Source: Micromonospora sp. NBC_01740
Lineage (GTDB): Bacteria; Actinomycetota; Actinomycetes; Mycobacteriales; Micromonosporaceae
Reading direction: 5' to 3'
Assembly (NCBI RefSeq): GCF_035920365.1
Contig: NZ_CP109150.1
Location: 4,030,001-4,094,000, forward strand
DNA length: 64,000 nt
A model generated the notes under the pieces. That model was given only the letters and a program-made list of their open reading frames with translations. It ran no database searches and was not told the DNA's origin. Of the stretch, positions 44,622 through 54,715 are shown piece after piece. How positions within the stretch are numbered: the first letter of the stretch is position 1; each line of letters starts with the position of its first letter. The position numbers and the translations under genes were made by a program.

Positions 44622-45359
44622 GTGCCGACGTACCCCGATCCTGCTGTTCTCTATCCGGAGGTTGCTGCCGAGGGCAGCCTTGCGGCGGCGTTGCGAGCCA
44701 TAGCTGTCGAGCAAGGGCTTTCCGTCCCCGTGCCGGTCACAGAGTCCAGTTCGTTGTACGGCACTCTCGTTCCGACTACCGTTCCGCACCGTGAGGAGCT
44801 GAAGGTGTCCGCCAGCTACGTAGAGCGGCGGTGGTTTATCACGGGTTGCGAGCGTGACCAAGGTCTGGCCTTGATCCAAGGAGACACGCTGGATCTCGCT
44901 CAGGTCGCTCGGGCCGCGCAGGCGTGGCATGACGGGACGCCCCTGACCGACATCCCTCAGGCCGCGTCGTTCGTGGAGTTGACCGGACGGTTCGAGGTGC
45001 CCGACCGCGATCCGACTCGGCTGGTCGAATCGGAGTGGCGGCACCTGTTGAAGGAAGCAGCGGAGGTGAGCTGGCCCGAGTACCACGCGCTAATCGAGGC
45101 CGCGTACGCCGAGCCGAGGCTACGGCAGCTCTACCCGTTCACCAGCCATTGGTCCTTGCGGTTCTCCACCAAGACCCGGCCCAACCTCTCCCGTGATGTC
45201 TTGGTGTGCTTGCATCCAAGGCGCGACAAGGACTACAGCGTCACATTGGGCTACATGGGACAGGATCTCGGCGAGACCGCTACGGCGGAGGAGGCAGTGT
45301 CATTAGCGGCGCGCAACCTGCCCGCCGACCTTGGTTCCGCGACATATGGCGCAGCCTGA
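44622..45359 (+). CDS. DUF6193-like protein
   Basis: 245 aa, GTG start. The layout fits DUF6193 proteins of actinobacteria: an N-terminal helix (LAAALRAIAVEQGLSV), then a beta region (REELKVSASYVERRWFITGCERDQGLALIQGDTLDLAQVARAAQAWHDG), FVELTGRFEVPDRD, W..LLKEA....WPEYHALIEAAYAEPRLRQLYPFTSHWSLRFST and a last beta part (VTLGYMGQDLGETATAEEAVSLAA). These proteins are sometimes annotated with natural product clusters, but nothing biosynthetic is near; in this island an immunity-like role seems more likely. Confidence 0.7.
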   Translation: MPTYPDPAVLYPEVAAEGSLAAALRAIAVEQGLSVPVPVTESSSLYGTLVPTTVPHREELKVSASYVERRWFITGCERDQGLALIQGDTLDLAQVARAAQAWHDGTPLTDIPQAASFVELTGRFEVPDRDPTRLVESEWRHLLKEAAEVSWPEYHALIEAAYAEPRLRQLYPFTSHWSLRFSTKTRPNLSRDVLVCLHPRRDKDYSVTLGYMGQDLGETATAEEAVSLAARNLPADLGSATYGAA

Positions 45360-45546
45360 TCCGAGCGGGACCGGTGCTGCCGGTACGGCGGCACGCCATA
45401 CACCCGCTCGGTGGCAGTTCCCTACCCCGACGGCTGTCGCGCCAGGTGACGCGCGATCGGCGGCATGAGCGTGCATTGCTGCCGAGGTCTCGTGGACGCC
45501 TGGAGGTACGTGACGACGTTGGTGCTGTCTCGCGTAGGTTCCCCAG

Positions 45547-46227
45547 GTGACTGTGTACGACATTGCCGCCAAGCTGCCTCCCATCGGCGTGCTGCGGGAC
45601 CGCTGCAAGGCACTCGCCGTGCTGGAGTGCATCCTCGACGGTAGTGAGCCCTACTACGCCTACACCCGCTCCTGGGGTGACGACGCGGCGGCGTTGATGA
45701 ACAACGGCAGCGGCGACGAGTGGGCGGTCGTGTTCACCGCCGAGGGCGCGTTCATCCGTGTGTTCGACCACGAGTCAGCGATGACGCCCTACCGCAGCCC
45801 GGACCGCGAGCTGTGGCCCGGACTGCTCGACGGCATCCCCACGGTGTTCCGACCACAGATCGAGGAACCAGCGTTCGGCGACGAGGAGGGGCAGTTCCTC
45901 GCCACCGCCGTACTGTGGCGGCTCTGCGGTGACGACCGCTGGCACGCTGGCGAAGGCATCATCTTCCCGCCGCTCCGCGGGCCGTACGACGACAACGCCC
46001 CGGACGGCTCTGGACTGCTCGAGATCCTGCTCGACGACATCGTCGGCCGGTACGTCACGTTCGCCGATGACTACTACGAGATCGAACTGGACCCGACGGT
46101 GGTCGAGCACGTCGTCGCGCACCGCCCGCTCACTGACGCCGTTGTGCAGGCTTTGAACCCAGAGATGACCGTTGCCAGGCTGCACGAGGACATCGCCGCG
46201 ATTGGATACTCGATCGCGACGGCGTGA
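45547..46227 (+). CDS. Conserved-looking protein of unknown function
   Basis: 226 aa, GTG start. Features are VLRDRCKALAVLECILDGSEPYYAYTRSWGDDAAALMNNGSGDEWAVVF, GAFIRVFDHESAMTP, LWPGLLDGIPTVFRP, AVLWRLCGDDRWHAGEGIIFPP and LLEILLDDIVGRYVTFADDYYEIEL. It is acidic, Trp-rich and soluble, a profile common among immunity proteins. I do not recognise the family by name. Its neighbours are SMI1/KNR4 and DUF6193 genes. Confidence 0.65.
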   Translation: MTVYDIAAKLPPIGVLRDRCKALAVLECILDGSEPYYAYTRSWGDDAAALMNNGSGDEWAVVFTAEGAFIRVFDHESAMTPYRSPDRELWPGLLDGIPTVFRPQIEEPAFGDEEGQFLATAVLWRLCGDDRWHAGEGIIFPPLRGPYDDNAPDGSGLLEILLDDIVGRYVTFADDYYEIELDPTVVEHVVAHRPLTDAVVQALNPEMTVARLHEDIAAIGYSIATA

Positions 46228-46502
46228 CGTCAGGCCCGTAGATGGACCGCCTCGACAGCACGCTGGTCACTCAACGGCAGTACCGGAATCTGCAGCACGT
46301 GACTGGTCGGCCACGGCTTGTAACGCCCGATCGGCGGCATGAGAGCGCCTGCATGGCATGATTCACGTCATCGGGTAAGTCCGTGCGGCAGACCGCTGAA
46401 AAATTCGCTCGAAATCCGCCGTGATGGGCTTCCTGGTGAAGCGGAGCGGTCGGTGACCACCACCGTCAACCGGTCGCAACGGGGTTCACAGGGGAGGCAC
46501 TG

Positions 46503-47298
46503 ATGACGGAGTGGCCGGATCCGACGGTGTATCTGCCGTACATCGTGGAGATCGAGCAGGAAGATGGCGAGGTTCGGTCGTACCTGGCCCATTTCGTGAC
46601 GATGACACCGGACTTCGTCTTCGTCCGTGATCCGGCTGGCGGGTCGGCGAGTCTTCCGACGCGCTCGGTGCGTTCGATCAGGGTCGCGGTGCAGGATCTG
46701 CCGGCAGACCATGACTCGTTGCGGGCCGAATATCCCAACGCCTATCAGCCCTGGCACCCGTTCGATGAATTGAGCCTCGAAGACATGCACAAGTCGAGGG
46801 GGACGCTCGCGTACGCGCAGCTGCGCCGCCGCCCTCCGGCGCATCTCGTCATCAAGGCGCGCGAGCGCGGCTACGACCCCACCGCCATGCTGAACGCCAT
46901 CGAGAACGAGTCAAAACCGGACCCGCACTCGTTGGAGGCGCTGTATGCGAGGCGCTCCGCTGAGAACGACTACCTCGTCATCGTCAAGCCGGGAACCGAT
47001 CCCTACCAAGTACTTAGTCGGCACCAGATTTCGCCCGACAACTTGTACCGCATCGTCGCCTCTTGGGGATTCGGCGCCAGGCTGACCGGCCTGCAGTTGG
47101 AACAGTCGCCGAGGGCCGGGGTCCCGGCACTTTCCGAAGACTCCGACATCGATCGCATCGAGCCCGACCCCGATCGGCTTGCACCGCATTTCCGTGCCCC
47201 ACAGGAACAGCGCGTCGATGGGGAGTACATAGTCAGCGTTCGCTGCAGCGGTGATCCGCTTACCGTCGCCGCGCGAGCCGGGGTCTCCCCGAGCAGAG
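46503..47298 (+). pseudogene. 5' part of a gene with an I9-like domain, cut by an ISAs1-family element
   Basis: ATG 46503 after AGGGGAGG. The N-terminal ~90 residues form a beta-rich domain (LPYIVEIEQEDGEVRSYLAHFVTMTPDFVFVRDPAGG). A helical part follows, then repeats YLVIVKPGTDPYQVLSRHQISPDNLYRIV and EYIVSVRCSGDPLTVAARAGVSPSR. These look like propeptide-inhibitor (I9-like) folds of the type found before subtilisins. The IS sits after codon SPSR, and the rest of the last fold is found at 48638-48756. Removing the IS and one 10-bp duplication restores one frame of about 304 aa. Confidence 0.75.
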
Positions 47299-48627
47299 CA
47301 GGGCCCCGGCAAAGTCGTGACGGTGTCTGACTTGAGTGGACTGGAGTAGAAGCGCCGTTGTTGATGGCAGCAAGACGGGCATGACCGTTTCAGAAGATCA
47401 TCAAGGTTCCTACGCCGTGTTGATCGCCGAAGTGAGTCATGCCCGCCCTGCCATCATCGCTGATCTCGTCGGTGTCGTGTGCACCGGCTCTGACCGTGTC
47501 CGAAGCCGCTGGCGGACTGCTCGCTGCGTTGGCCGATCTGCCTGATCCGCGGGCCCGGCGAGGTGTGCGGCACCGGCTGTCGGTGGTGGTGTCTGCTGCG
47601 GTGTGCGCGGTGGTGGCCGGCAACCGGTCGTACAGCGCGATCGCTGAGTGGGTCGCCGACGTGCCGGCGGCGACTGCGTTCGCGCTGGGCATGGCCCCGG
47701 ATCGGCGTCCGTCCGAGGCGATGATCCGCCGGCTGTTGCAGGCTATAGACCCGCAGGTACTGACCGCGGCAGTCAGCGTCTGGCTTGCCAGCCGGGCTAC
47801 TACCGGCACGTCGGGGCCCCGGCGAGCGATCGCGGTCGACGGCAAGACCCTGCGCGGCTCGCGCACCACCGACACCGCAGCCCGGCATGTGATGGCCGCC
47901 TGCGATCAGGCGGTCGGCGTGGTCCTGGCCAGTACCGACGTCAACGGCAAGACCAATGAGATCACCCGATTCCAGCCGCTGCTCGACCAGATCGACGACC
48001 TGCGCGACACCGTGATCACCGCAGACGCGCTGCACTGCCAGCGTGAGCACGTCGACTACCTCGCCGAACGCGGCGCGCACTGGATCCTGACCGTCAAGGG
48101 CAACCAACCGAGCCTGCACAGCCAGCTCTCCGGTCTGCCCTGGCGGGCCGTCCCGGACGCCTTCCGCGACACCGACCGCGGGCACGGCCGCCGCGAGATC
48201 CGTACCGTGAAGACCCTGACGATCTCCACCGGCATCGACTTCCCCCACGCCGCTCAAGCCCTACAGATCCGCCGCCGCAGACGGCGCCTGGACCAGCCGA
48301 AACGCTTCACCACCGAGACCATCTACGCCATCACCGACCTGCGCGTGCACCAAGCAAAACCGGCACAGCTGGCCGCATGGATCCGCGGCCACTGGTCGAT
48401 CGAGAACAAGATCCACTGGGTGCGTGACGTCACCTACGACGAAGACCGATCCCAAATCCGCACCGGAACCGGACCCGAGGTCATGGCCGCCCTACGCAAC
48501 GCCGCCATCAGCGCCCTCCGCACCGCCGGAATCACCAACATCGCCGCCGCCAACCGACATCACGCCCGCGACAGCAGCCGCCCCCTGGCACTACTCGGCA
48601 TCACCTGACGACTTTGCCGGGGCCCTG
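47299..48627 (+). mobile_element. ISAs1-family insertion sequence
   Basis: 1329 bp. The inverted ends match over at least 20 bases, CAGGGCCCCGGCAAAGTCGT at the left and its complement at the right. They are flanked by the 10-bp duplication CCGAGCAGAG (47289-47298 and 48628-48637). It carries one transposase gene. The exact ends and fresh duplication suggest recent insertion. Confidence 0.95.
47439..48608 (+). CDS. ISAs1-family transposase
   Basis: 389 aa. The N-terminal helical domain is DLPDPRARRGVRHRLSVVVSAAVCAVVAGNRSYSAIAEWVAD. The DDE core shows RAIAVDGKTLRGSR (first Asp), VITADALHCQREHVDYLAERGAHWILTVKGNQPSL (second Asp) and a late Glu in IRGHWSIENKIHWVRDVTYDEDRSQ. The length is normal for the family. 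The gene looks intact and fills nearly all of the element. Confidence 0.95.
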   Translation: MPALPSSLISSVSCAPALTVSEAAGGLLAALADLPDPRARRGVRHRLSVVVSAAVCAVVAGNRSYSAIAEWVADVPAATAFALGMAPDRRPSEAMIRRLLQAIDPQVLTAAVSVWLASRATTGTSGPRRAIAVDGKTLRGSRTTDTAARHVMAACDQAVGVVLASTDVNGKTNEITRFQPLLDQIDDLRDTVITADALHCQREHVDYLAERGAHWILTVKGNQPSLHSQLSGLPWRAVPDAFRDTDRGHGRREIRTVKTLTISTGIDFPHAAQALQIRRRRRRLDQPKRFTTETIYAITDLRVHQAKPAQLAAWIRGHWSIENKIHWVRDVTYDEDRSQIRTGTGPEVMAALRNAAISALRTAGITNIAAANRHHARDSSRPLALLGIT

Positions 48628-48637
48628 CCGAGCAGAG

Positions 48638-48756
48638 TGTTCGACTTCATCAACAGCTTCTCCGCTGACATGACTGACGCTCAGGTTCAAGATCTGCGCC
48701 GGGACCCCGACGTGGTGCAGATCGAGGACAATGCGACTGTCGGGCTGGACTGCTGA
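48638..48756 (+). pseudogene. 3' part of the interrupted I9-like gene
   Basis: It continues the frame of 46503-47298: VFDFINSFSADMTDAQVQDL, then RRDPDVVQIEDNATVGLDC and stop. This is the second half of an I9-like fold (a.Lt..qv..L..dpdVv.ie.d). It has no start of its own. Confidence 0.75.
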
Positions 48757-49110
48757 TCGTGCGGCTGGCTGACGTCTGACTCCGCCACGATGATGGGCGG
48801 AATGCGCTTGCAGCCGACGATGCACTGTTCTCGGCACGACAGGGCGGCGCCGAACGCGCACGGTCGGCGGCAGATGCGTGCATCTGACCATGGAAAACGA
48901 GCGTCTGCGCAGTGAGCGGACGCATTGTAGGTAGGGGAAAAATTCGAGATCGGCGATGTTGCCGGTGTCAGGGAGTCGCCACGCTCCCCGGCTGGATATG
49001 CCGACCGAGCTCCGCACCACGGCGCCCACCGGGCGGCATGTTCAGCCCCGCCGCCCCGCCGCCCCGACGGCCGTCGCAGACGATTCACAGCGGCTGATGT
49101 TCGTCCTGGA
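48757..49110. other. Gene-free stretch
   Basis: No supported coding frame and no clear repeat. It contains the 3' side of the leftward gene that ends at 49111. Confidence 0.35.
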
Positions 49111-49884
49111 TCAGCAGTGGATATGCACGTGCAGTAGCATCGCGTCGGGTGGCAGTTCCATCAGATAGAGGTCCGTGAAGTGTCGGTAGTCACGGCGAAG
49201 TCGTAGGTTGTCGAGTTGGCCAGCAAGGCCCGGTGCGCTGCTGCCCATTAGATCGGGGTCGAGCCACTCGCCTGAGAGCGTCAGCAGGCCGTCGGTCGCT
49301 AGCGCCTCGCGAGCGCGCAGAGCCATAAACTCGACCCGAGACAGGCCGAACGAGACGACGGGATCGTCACCCCGGTTACGGATCCGCTGAAACGGTGCGG
49401 TGGTAAAGCCGTATCTGTTCGCCACGGCCGCGAGGAGCGGCTGCGAGTGATAGGCCTGCCACGCCTTGCGCCCGAAGTAGTCGTGGGGTTCCGCCGAACT
49501 CTCAACGAAGTGGACAAGGGGGCGCGCCGGTGGAAAGGAGGCCGCCATCTGTTGCCACTCGTCCCACTCCCGACCGGCCGCCTCGGCGGCCGCAGTGCGG
49601 ACAGCCCCCAGATCGAGCAGCGCCCGCGGCCCACCGTCGCAGTAACCCCGGCCCATGACCTCGGACGAGTCGCCGCGCACCAGCCGCGGATCGTCCTCGT
49701 ACCCGCCCACGACGGGGATCCTCGCGGACCAACCGATTCGGTAGCGGTCCCACCGCCCACCCCACTCATCGTCCGGGTGCTGCGGGGCATCCCGGTCGTA
49801 AGGCCGCATCGCTGCGGCCAAGGCGACGTCGATCTCGCGGCGGTCCACCGGATCGAGACACACCGTAATGATCTCCCAAGCCAT
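49111..49884 (-). CDS. Unrecognised acidic protein
   Basis: About 257 aa from ATG 49884; the upstream in-frame extension is Arg-rich and unlikely. It opens MAWEIITVCLDPVDRREIDVALAAAMRPYD, then DDEWGGRWDRYRIGWSARIPV, GRGYCDGGPRALLDLGAVR, RPLVHFVESSAEPHDYFGRKAWQAYHSQPLLAAVANRYGF, and ends with LMELPPDAMLLHVHIHC. The N-terminal part with its DEWGG.WDRY motif resembles small phage-related proteins widespread in actinobacteria. The His/Cys-rich C-terminus could bind metal. Function unknown. Confidence 0.6.
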   Translation of the reverse strand: MAWEIITVCLDPVDRREIDVALAAAMRPYDRDAPQHPDDEWGGRWDRYRIGWSARIPVVGGYEDDPRLVRGDSSEVMGRGYCDGGPRALLDLGAVRTAAAEAAGREWDEWQQMAASFPPARPLVHFVESSAEPHDYFGRKAWQAYHSQPLLAAVANRYGFTTAPFQRIRNRGDDPVVSFGLSRVEFMALRAREALATDGLLTLSGEWLDPDLMGSSAPGLAGQLDNLRLRRDYRHFTDLYLMELPPDAMLLHVHIHC

Positions 49885-50164
49885 GCTGCTTCTCCTACGC
49901 CTGAGGACCCGCCGCCGGGCAGGTGGCGCCATCATTCGGCGTCCTGAGTTGATCACTGAACATGCCGCCGACCCTACTGGTCGTGACAGCGGCGGCAGCC
50001 GCCAGCTATGCCGTCACGCACGGGTACGACCCTCCGGTGCACTCAACTCGACAGACCGGCACACTCAAGCGGCACATCCGGACGCTCACGCAGGCTGGGC
50101 TCGCTACGGTCCGACGTTGCAGCCGACCGGCGACGCGCAGGATGCGGCTACTTAGAGACTTGGT

Positions 50165-51554
50165 TCAGGATCGATGTCCGGCCAGACTCGGTCCAGGTGC
50201 CCGGCGAGACGCTCCCACATTGCGGCTGCCCACCGGTGTCATTGGTGTGGCTCTCTCATGGCCTGCGGTCTCGCCGGGCACCGCGCGAGGAGAGGCTGGA
50301 AAGGGGTTTGTCCTGCTCGAAGTAGCGGTGCCCTCCTTGCTGACAACCCCATCCGGTTCAGCCAAGGGAGGCGCCGATGTCTGTGATCATCGGGATGGAC
50401 CCGCACAAGCGCTCGGCCACCATCGAGGTCGTCGACGAACGTGCCCGGGTGCTCGCAGTGGGCAGGTACGGCACCGACAAGACCGGCTACGCGCAGATGC
50501 TCGCCGCCGGCCGCCAGTACGCCGATCGGGTGTGGGCGGTCGAGGGTTGCAACGGCATCGGCAAGCACATCGCCCACCGCCTGCTGCATGACGGTGAGAC
50601 GGTGCTCGACGTACCCGCGAAGCTGTCGGCGCAGGTGCGGGTGTTCGCCAGCGGCAACGGCCGCAAGACCGACCCGGTGGATGCGCACTCGGTCGCGATG
50701 GTCGCACTGCGCACCCCGAACCTCGTGCAAGTCCAGCTCGACCCGGACCTGCAGGTGATGGGAATGCTGGTCGACCGTCGCGACGAGTTGGGCCGCGCCA
50801 GGACGCAGACCATCAACCGGCTGCACCGGCTGCTGCTGGAGCTTTTTCCCGGCGGGGCAAAGCAATTCCTGTCCGCACGACAGGCACGGGCGCTGATCGC
50901 GACCATCAAACCCCGCGACATCGTGGGCAAGACCCGGCGCCGTCTCGCCGTCGAGCTCATCGGTGAACTCGAGGGCATCGACAAGAAGATCAAGACCGCG
51001 GAGAAGGACCTCAAGGAACTGGTGGTCGCCCGCAGCTCCACCCTGATGGACCTGCACGGCATCGGCCCCTCAGGTGCAGCCCGGCTGCTGGCAGACGTCG
51101 GCGACATCCGCCGCTTCGCCGACCGCGACCGGTTCGCGTCCTGGAACGGCACCGCCCCGCTGGACGCCTCCTCCGGCGACCAGAAGCGTCACCGACTCTC
51201 CCGCGCCGGCAACCGCCGCATCAACCGCACACTGCACATCATGGCCGTCGTCCAGCTGCGCAACCGCACCGAAGGCCGCGCCTACTTCGACGCGAAGAAG
51301 GCCGCCGGGAAGACCTCCATGGAAGCCATGCGCGCCCTCAAACGCCGACTGTCCAACGTCGTCTACGCCCGCATGATCACCGACCAGAAACGCAGGCAGG
51401 CGGCGGATCCGGGAGGGCACTCGGGGACGACTCTGCAATCCAGCGTGACCGACCTAACCCCGGACATCGGCCCTTCGGACAAGCCACTTCCCGGACCCGC
51501 CACCAACCACCCTAAACCCCTGGTGTCAGCGGCGCCTTGACATAAAGGGGTGCC
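50165..51554 (+). mobile_element. IS110-family element, copy 1 (left boundary approximate)
   Basis: The right end is fixed by comparison with copy 2: both share sequence through TTGACATAAAGGGGTGCC, which ends at 51554, and differ after it. There are no inverted ends, as expected. The left boundary cannot be seen because copy 2 is cut by the window; 50165 is only a guess. The non-coding stretch before the gene (up to 50376) would hold the bridge RNA in this family. No other gene is supported in 49957-50376. Confidence 0.75.
50377..51540 (+). CDS. IS110-family transposase, copy 1
   Basis: 387 aa. The N-terminal DEDD/RuvC-like domain has IIGMDPHKRSATIEVVDE (first Asp), WAVEGCNGIGKHIAHRL (Glu) and GRKTDPVDAHSVAM (Asp pair). 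After a coiled-coil linker (ELIGELEGIDKKIKTAEKDLKEL), the C-terminal domain has LMDLHGIGPSGAARLLADVGD and FASWNGTAPLDASSGDQKRHRLSRAGNRRIN with the active Ser. The C-terminal part is identical to the copy at the right edge. IS110 enzymes are guided by a structured RNA from the element itself. Confidence 0.95.
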   Translation: MSVIIGMDPHKRSATIEVVDERARVLAVGRYGTDKTGYAQMLAAGRQYADRVWAVEGCNGIGKHIAHRLLHDGETVLDVPAKLSAQVRVFASGNGRKTDPVDAHSVAMVALRTPNLVQVQLDPDLQVMGMLVDRRDELGRARTQTINRLHRLLLELFPGGAKQFLSARQARALIATIKPRDIVGKTRRRLAVELIGELEGIDKKIKTAEKDLKELVVARSSTLMDLHGIGPSGAARLLADVGDIRRFADRDRFASWNGTAPLDASSGDQKRHRLSRAGNRRINRTLHIMAVVQLRNRTEGRAYFDAKKAAGKTSMEAMRALKRRLSNVVYARMITDQKRRQAADPGGHSGTTLQSSVTDLTPDIGPSDKPLPGPATNHPKPLVSAAP

Positions 51555-51570
51555 ATGAGCGTGCAGGTGA

Positions 51571-51987
51571 TCAAGCAGGGCCGTCAGCCTGCGGGAGCCA
51601 TTGACGGATCGCTGAGAAATCCGCTTTGGTCAGGCCCAGGTATGGGTCGACACGGTGCAGCAGCGCCCGCGCCGGGTGATGAGCCGCGACCTATCGCCGG
51701 TCAGCATCAGTTATCTCGTTGTCAAGCCAGACGAACGGGCGTCCGGCTGCCCACTGGGTCAGGAACACGGTCTTTCAGTGCAGACCGTGCTCCGGATCCT
51801 CGTCGCCGTCCGGCCATTCGACCACGGGCAGGTCCGGAAGCCCGAGCCGTGGTGAGACGACCTCGTTCGCCTCCGCCATCCACGTCGTTGCCCAGATCAG
51901 CTGGCATCCCAGAGCCAACAGCCTGCGCCCGTCGTCTGGGTCAAGCCGATCGAGTAGAGGGTTGCCGGTATCATCCAGTGGCTGCAT
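51571..51987 (-). pseudogene. Decayed HAD-like hydrolase gene
   Basis: The frame reads LALGCQLIWATTWMAEANEV and SPRLGLPDLPVVEWPDGD, then meets a TGA at 51775 where Trp is expected (GLH-stop-KTVFLTQWAAGRPFVWLDNEITDADR). After a further shift it ends VAAHHPARALLHRVDPYLGL and TKADFSAIRQWL. This matches the C-terminal two thirds of a HAD-type protein of actinobacteria. Its N-terminal catalytic DVDG motif is missing. It lies between two IS elements and is certainly dead. Confidence 0.65.
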
Positions 51988-52002
51988 GACGGCACCGCCT
52001 AA

Positions 52003-53477
52003 TACTCCAGCCGCACTTGCCTGATCTGGAGTTTCGACAGTTCATCGCCATGATCGGCCCTGTCCGGACGGCGGCCGTGTAGCTGCGGGTGTCGATGCTA
52101 TTCGTGCGATGGGTGAGGTGATCGCACTGTCTGTCTGTTGTGGTTGGTCGTGGGAGGGGCAGGCTCCCGTGCTTGTGTTGATCGATGAGATCGTGGGCTG
52201 GCGGGCAGGGCTGGATGATCTGCTGGCACGGTTCGCGCACCGGTTCGGGCGGGCGGAGCCGCGCCGGCAGGCGCTGGCCTACCTGGTCGGGTTGCTGTCG
52301 CCCCTAGCCAGCAAGAACGGCTGGACCTTGGCAGAGGCTGCCGGTGACACCACGCCGAATCGGATGCAACGGTTGCTCAACAGGTCCGCGTGGGACCCAG
52401 ACGCTGTTCGTGACGACCTGTTCGCTTACGTGACCGAGCACCTTGGCCACGACGACGGGGTGCTGATCGTCGACGAGACCGGCTTCCTGAAGAAGGGGAT
52501 CAAGTCGGCCGGGGTGCAGCGCCAGTACTCCGGCACGGCCGGACGGACGGAAAACTGCCAGCTCGGGGTGTTCCTCGCCTACGCCAGCCCAGCCGGGCGC
52601 ACGCTGATCGACCGGGAGTTGTATCTGCCGCGCCGCTGGTGCGATGACCCCGTCCGCCGCGCCGAGGCCGGCATCGCCGCGAGCGTCGGGTTCGCGACGA
52701 AGCCTGCGTTGGGTTTGCGGATGATTCAACGCGCCGTCGTCGCCGGCCTGCCGGCGAAGTGGGTCACCGCGGACGAGGCATACGGGCAGGACTCGAAGTT
52801 CCGGACGTGGTTGCAGCAGCAGCGCCTCGGCTACGTCCTGGCCGTGCCCCGCAACCAACGGGTCCCGACCACGGCCGGCAACTCCCGCCCGGACGTCCTC
52901 GCCGCCGCCGCGCCGGCCCTGGCGTGGAAGCGCCGCAGCTGCGGCGACGGCGCCAAAGGGCCGCGGCTCTATGACTGGGCCGTGGCCTCCCTGCCCGGCA
53001 TCACCGACGGCTACAGCCACTGGCTGTTGATCCGCCGCAGCATCACCGACCCCACGGACCTGGCCTACTACCTGTGCTTCGGCCCGGCCGGGACACGCGA
53101 CGAGGAGCTGATCCGCATCGCCGGGACCCGGTGGGCGGTCGAGGAGTGCTTCCAGACCGCCAAGACCGAGGTCGGTCTGGACCACTATCAGGTGCGTCGG
53201 TACGACGCCTGGTACCGGCACATAACTCTCGTTCTGTGCGCCCACGCCTACCTCGCCGTCACCGCCGCCCACGCCAAAAAGGGGGCGCCGAATCCGATGA
53301 CGGCCTCATACCCCTCAGCCTCGGCGAGGTCCGCCGTCTCCTGGCACACCTGATCACCACCAACCGACCCTTCGACCACATCCATCGATGGTCACGATGG
53401 CGACGCCGACACCAGTACCGCGCCCGAACAGCCCACTACCAGCGAAGACACCGACTCCACCAGGTGCGGCTGGAGTA
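52003..53477 (+). mobile_element. IS701-like element A
   Basis: 1475 bp with inverted ends TACTCCAGCCGCAC and GTGCGGCTGGAGTA. The target duplication is CTAA (51999-52002 and 53478-53481). It inserted exactly at the outer edge of the neighbouring element B, which begins at 53482 with the related end TACTCCAACG. Confidence 0.9.
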
Positions 53478-53481
53478 CTAA
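52109..53481 (+). pseudogene. IS701-family transposase of element A, C-terminal frameshift
   Basis: Motifs are GRAEPRRQALAYLVGLLSPL, GVLIVDETGFLKKGIKSAGVQRQYSGTAGR (first Asp), WVTADEAYGQDSKFR (second Asp) and WAVEECFQTAKTEVGLDHYQVRR (Glu). At AAAAAGGGGG (53276-53285) the frame breaks. The proper C-terminus (LSLGEVRRLLAHLI, HRWSRWRRRHQYRAR) continues in another frame to a stop at 53479-53481 that is completed by the target duplication. The shift lies in a homopolymer pair, so either a read error or ribosomal slippage could explain it. Confidence 0.8.
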
Positions 53482-54715
53482 TACTCCAACGTCACTTCGC
53501 CTGTCTGCGCTGGTAGTGGGATCGTCGGGCTCTGGCTTGGGATGTTCGTCGCCAGATCGACCAGTGCAGGGTGTGCGCTGGCGGTAGCGCCGCAGCGAGG
53601 ACGAAGGCGTTGAGGAGTCGGCGGATCTCGGCGACGGTCAGCGTGATGATCTCCGGGTCGGCGTCGGGCTGCTGCGCTGTGGCGGCGAGGATGGTCAGGA
53701 CGGCCAGGGCGAGCATGGCCAGGGTGATGAACCGGTGCCAGCCGGTCCAACTGCGGATTTGGTAGTGGTCCAGGCCGACCTGGCCTTTCCCGGTCTGGAA
53801 CAGTTCTTCGATGCTCCAGCGGGAGCCGGCGACGGTCACGAGGGTGTGTAGCGGCACCGGGCGGGGTGACCAGCACAGGTAGAAGGCCAGCTCGCCGGTG
53901 GTCCGGTTGCGACGGATGAGCAGCCACCGATGCTCACCCAGGGTGGTGGCGGTGGTGATCCAGGCCCACAGGTAGTCGCGAGGACCTTTCGCCCCTGGCC
54001 CGCAACTGTGCAGCTGCCACTCGCGGGTGGGGATCCGCTTGGCAAGGTCGTCGACGCGTACGAGGGTGCGGCCGTCGTTGACCGCCACGCGTCGGTCGCA
54101 GCCGATGGCCAGGGCGTAGCCGATCCCGCGGTGTTCCAGGTCAGCGCGCAGGCCCGGGTCGGCGCCGTAGACCTCGTCGCCGGTCACCCACCCGGCCGGA
54201 ACTCCGGCGTCCAACGCGGTGGCGATCATCTGCCGGGCCAGGGCCGGCTTCGTAGCGAACCCGACCTGATCGGGAACGCCTGCGGCGGTGAGACGGTCGG
54301 GACGGTCGCACCAGGTCGTCTCCGGCATGTAGAGCCGGCGGTCGATCATCGCCCGCCCCGCTGGTGACACGTAGGCCAGGAACACCCCGACCTGGCTGTT
54401 CTCGACACGGCCGGCGGTGCCGGTGTACTGCCGCTGCACCCCGACCGAGCACACCCCTTTCTTGAGGAAGCCGGTCTCGTCTGTGACCAGCACGGCGTCG
54501 GGGTGGCCGAGTTGCTCGATCAGCCAGTCACGCACGTCATCGCGCACGGCGTCGGCGTCCCACACCGCCGTACGCAGCAGCCGCTGCATCGCCTGCGGAT
54601 CGGCGTGACCAGCGCGTTCGGCCAAAGACCAGCAGGTTTTACGTTCTACGTCCGACAGCAGCCCTTCCACGAACCGTGCCGCCGTCGCACGCGGTTCCGG
54701 CCGCACGAACCGGTC
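53482..54715 (-). mobile_element. IS701-like element B, one end deleted
   Basis: The left end TACTCCAACGTCACTTCG lies at 53482. The opposite end is missing: at about 54715 the transposase frame gives way to the C-terminal coding sequence of an unrelated rightward gene. A deletion or recombination after insertion removed the rest. Confidence 0.8.
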
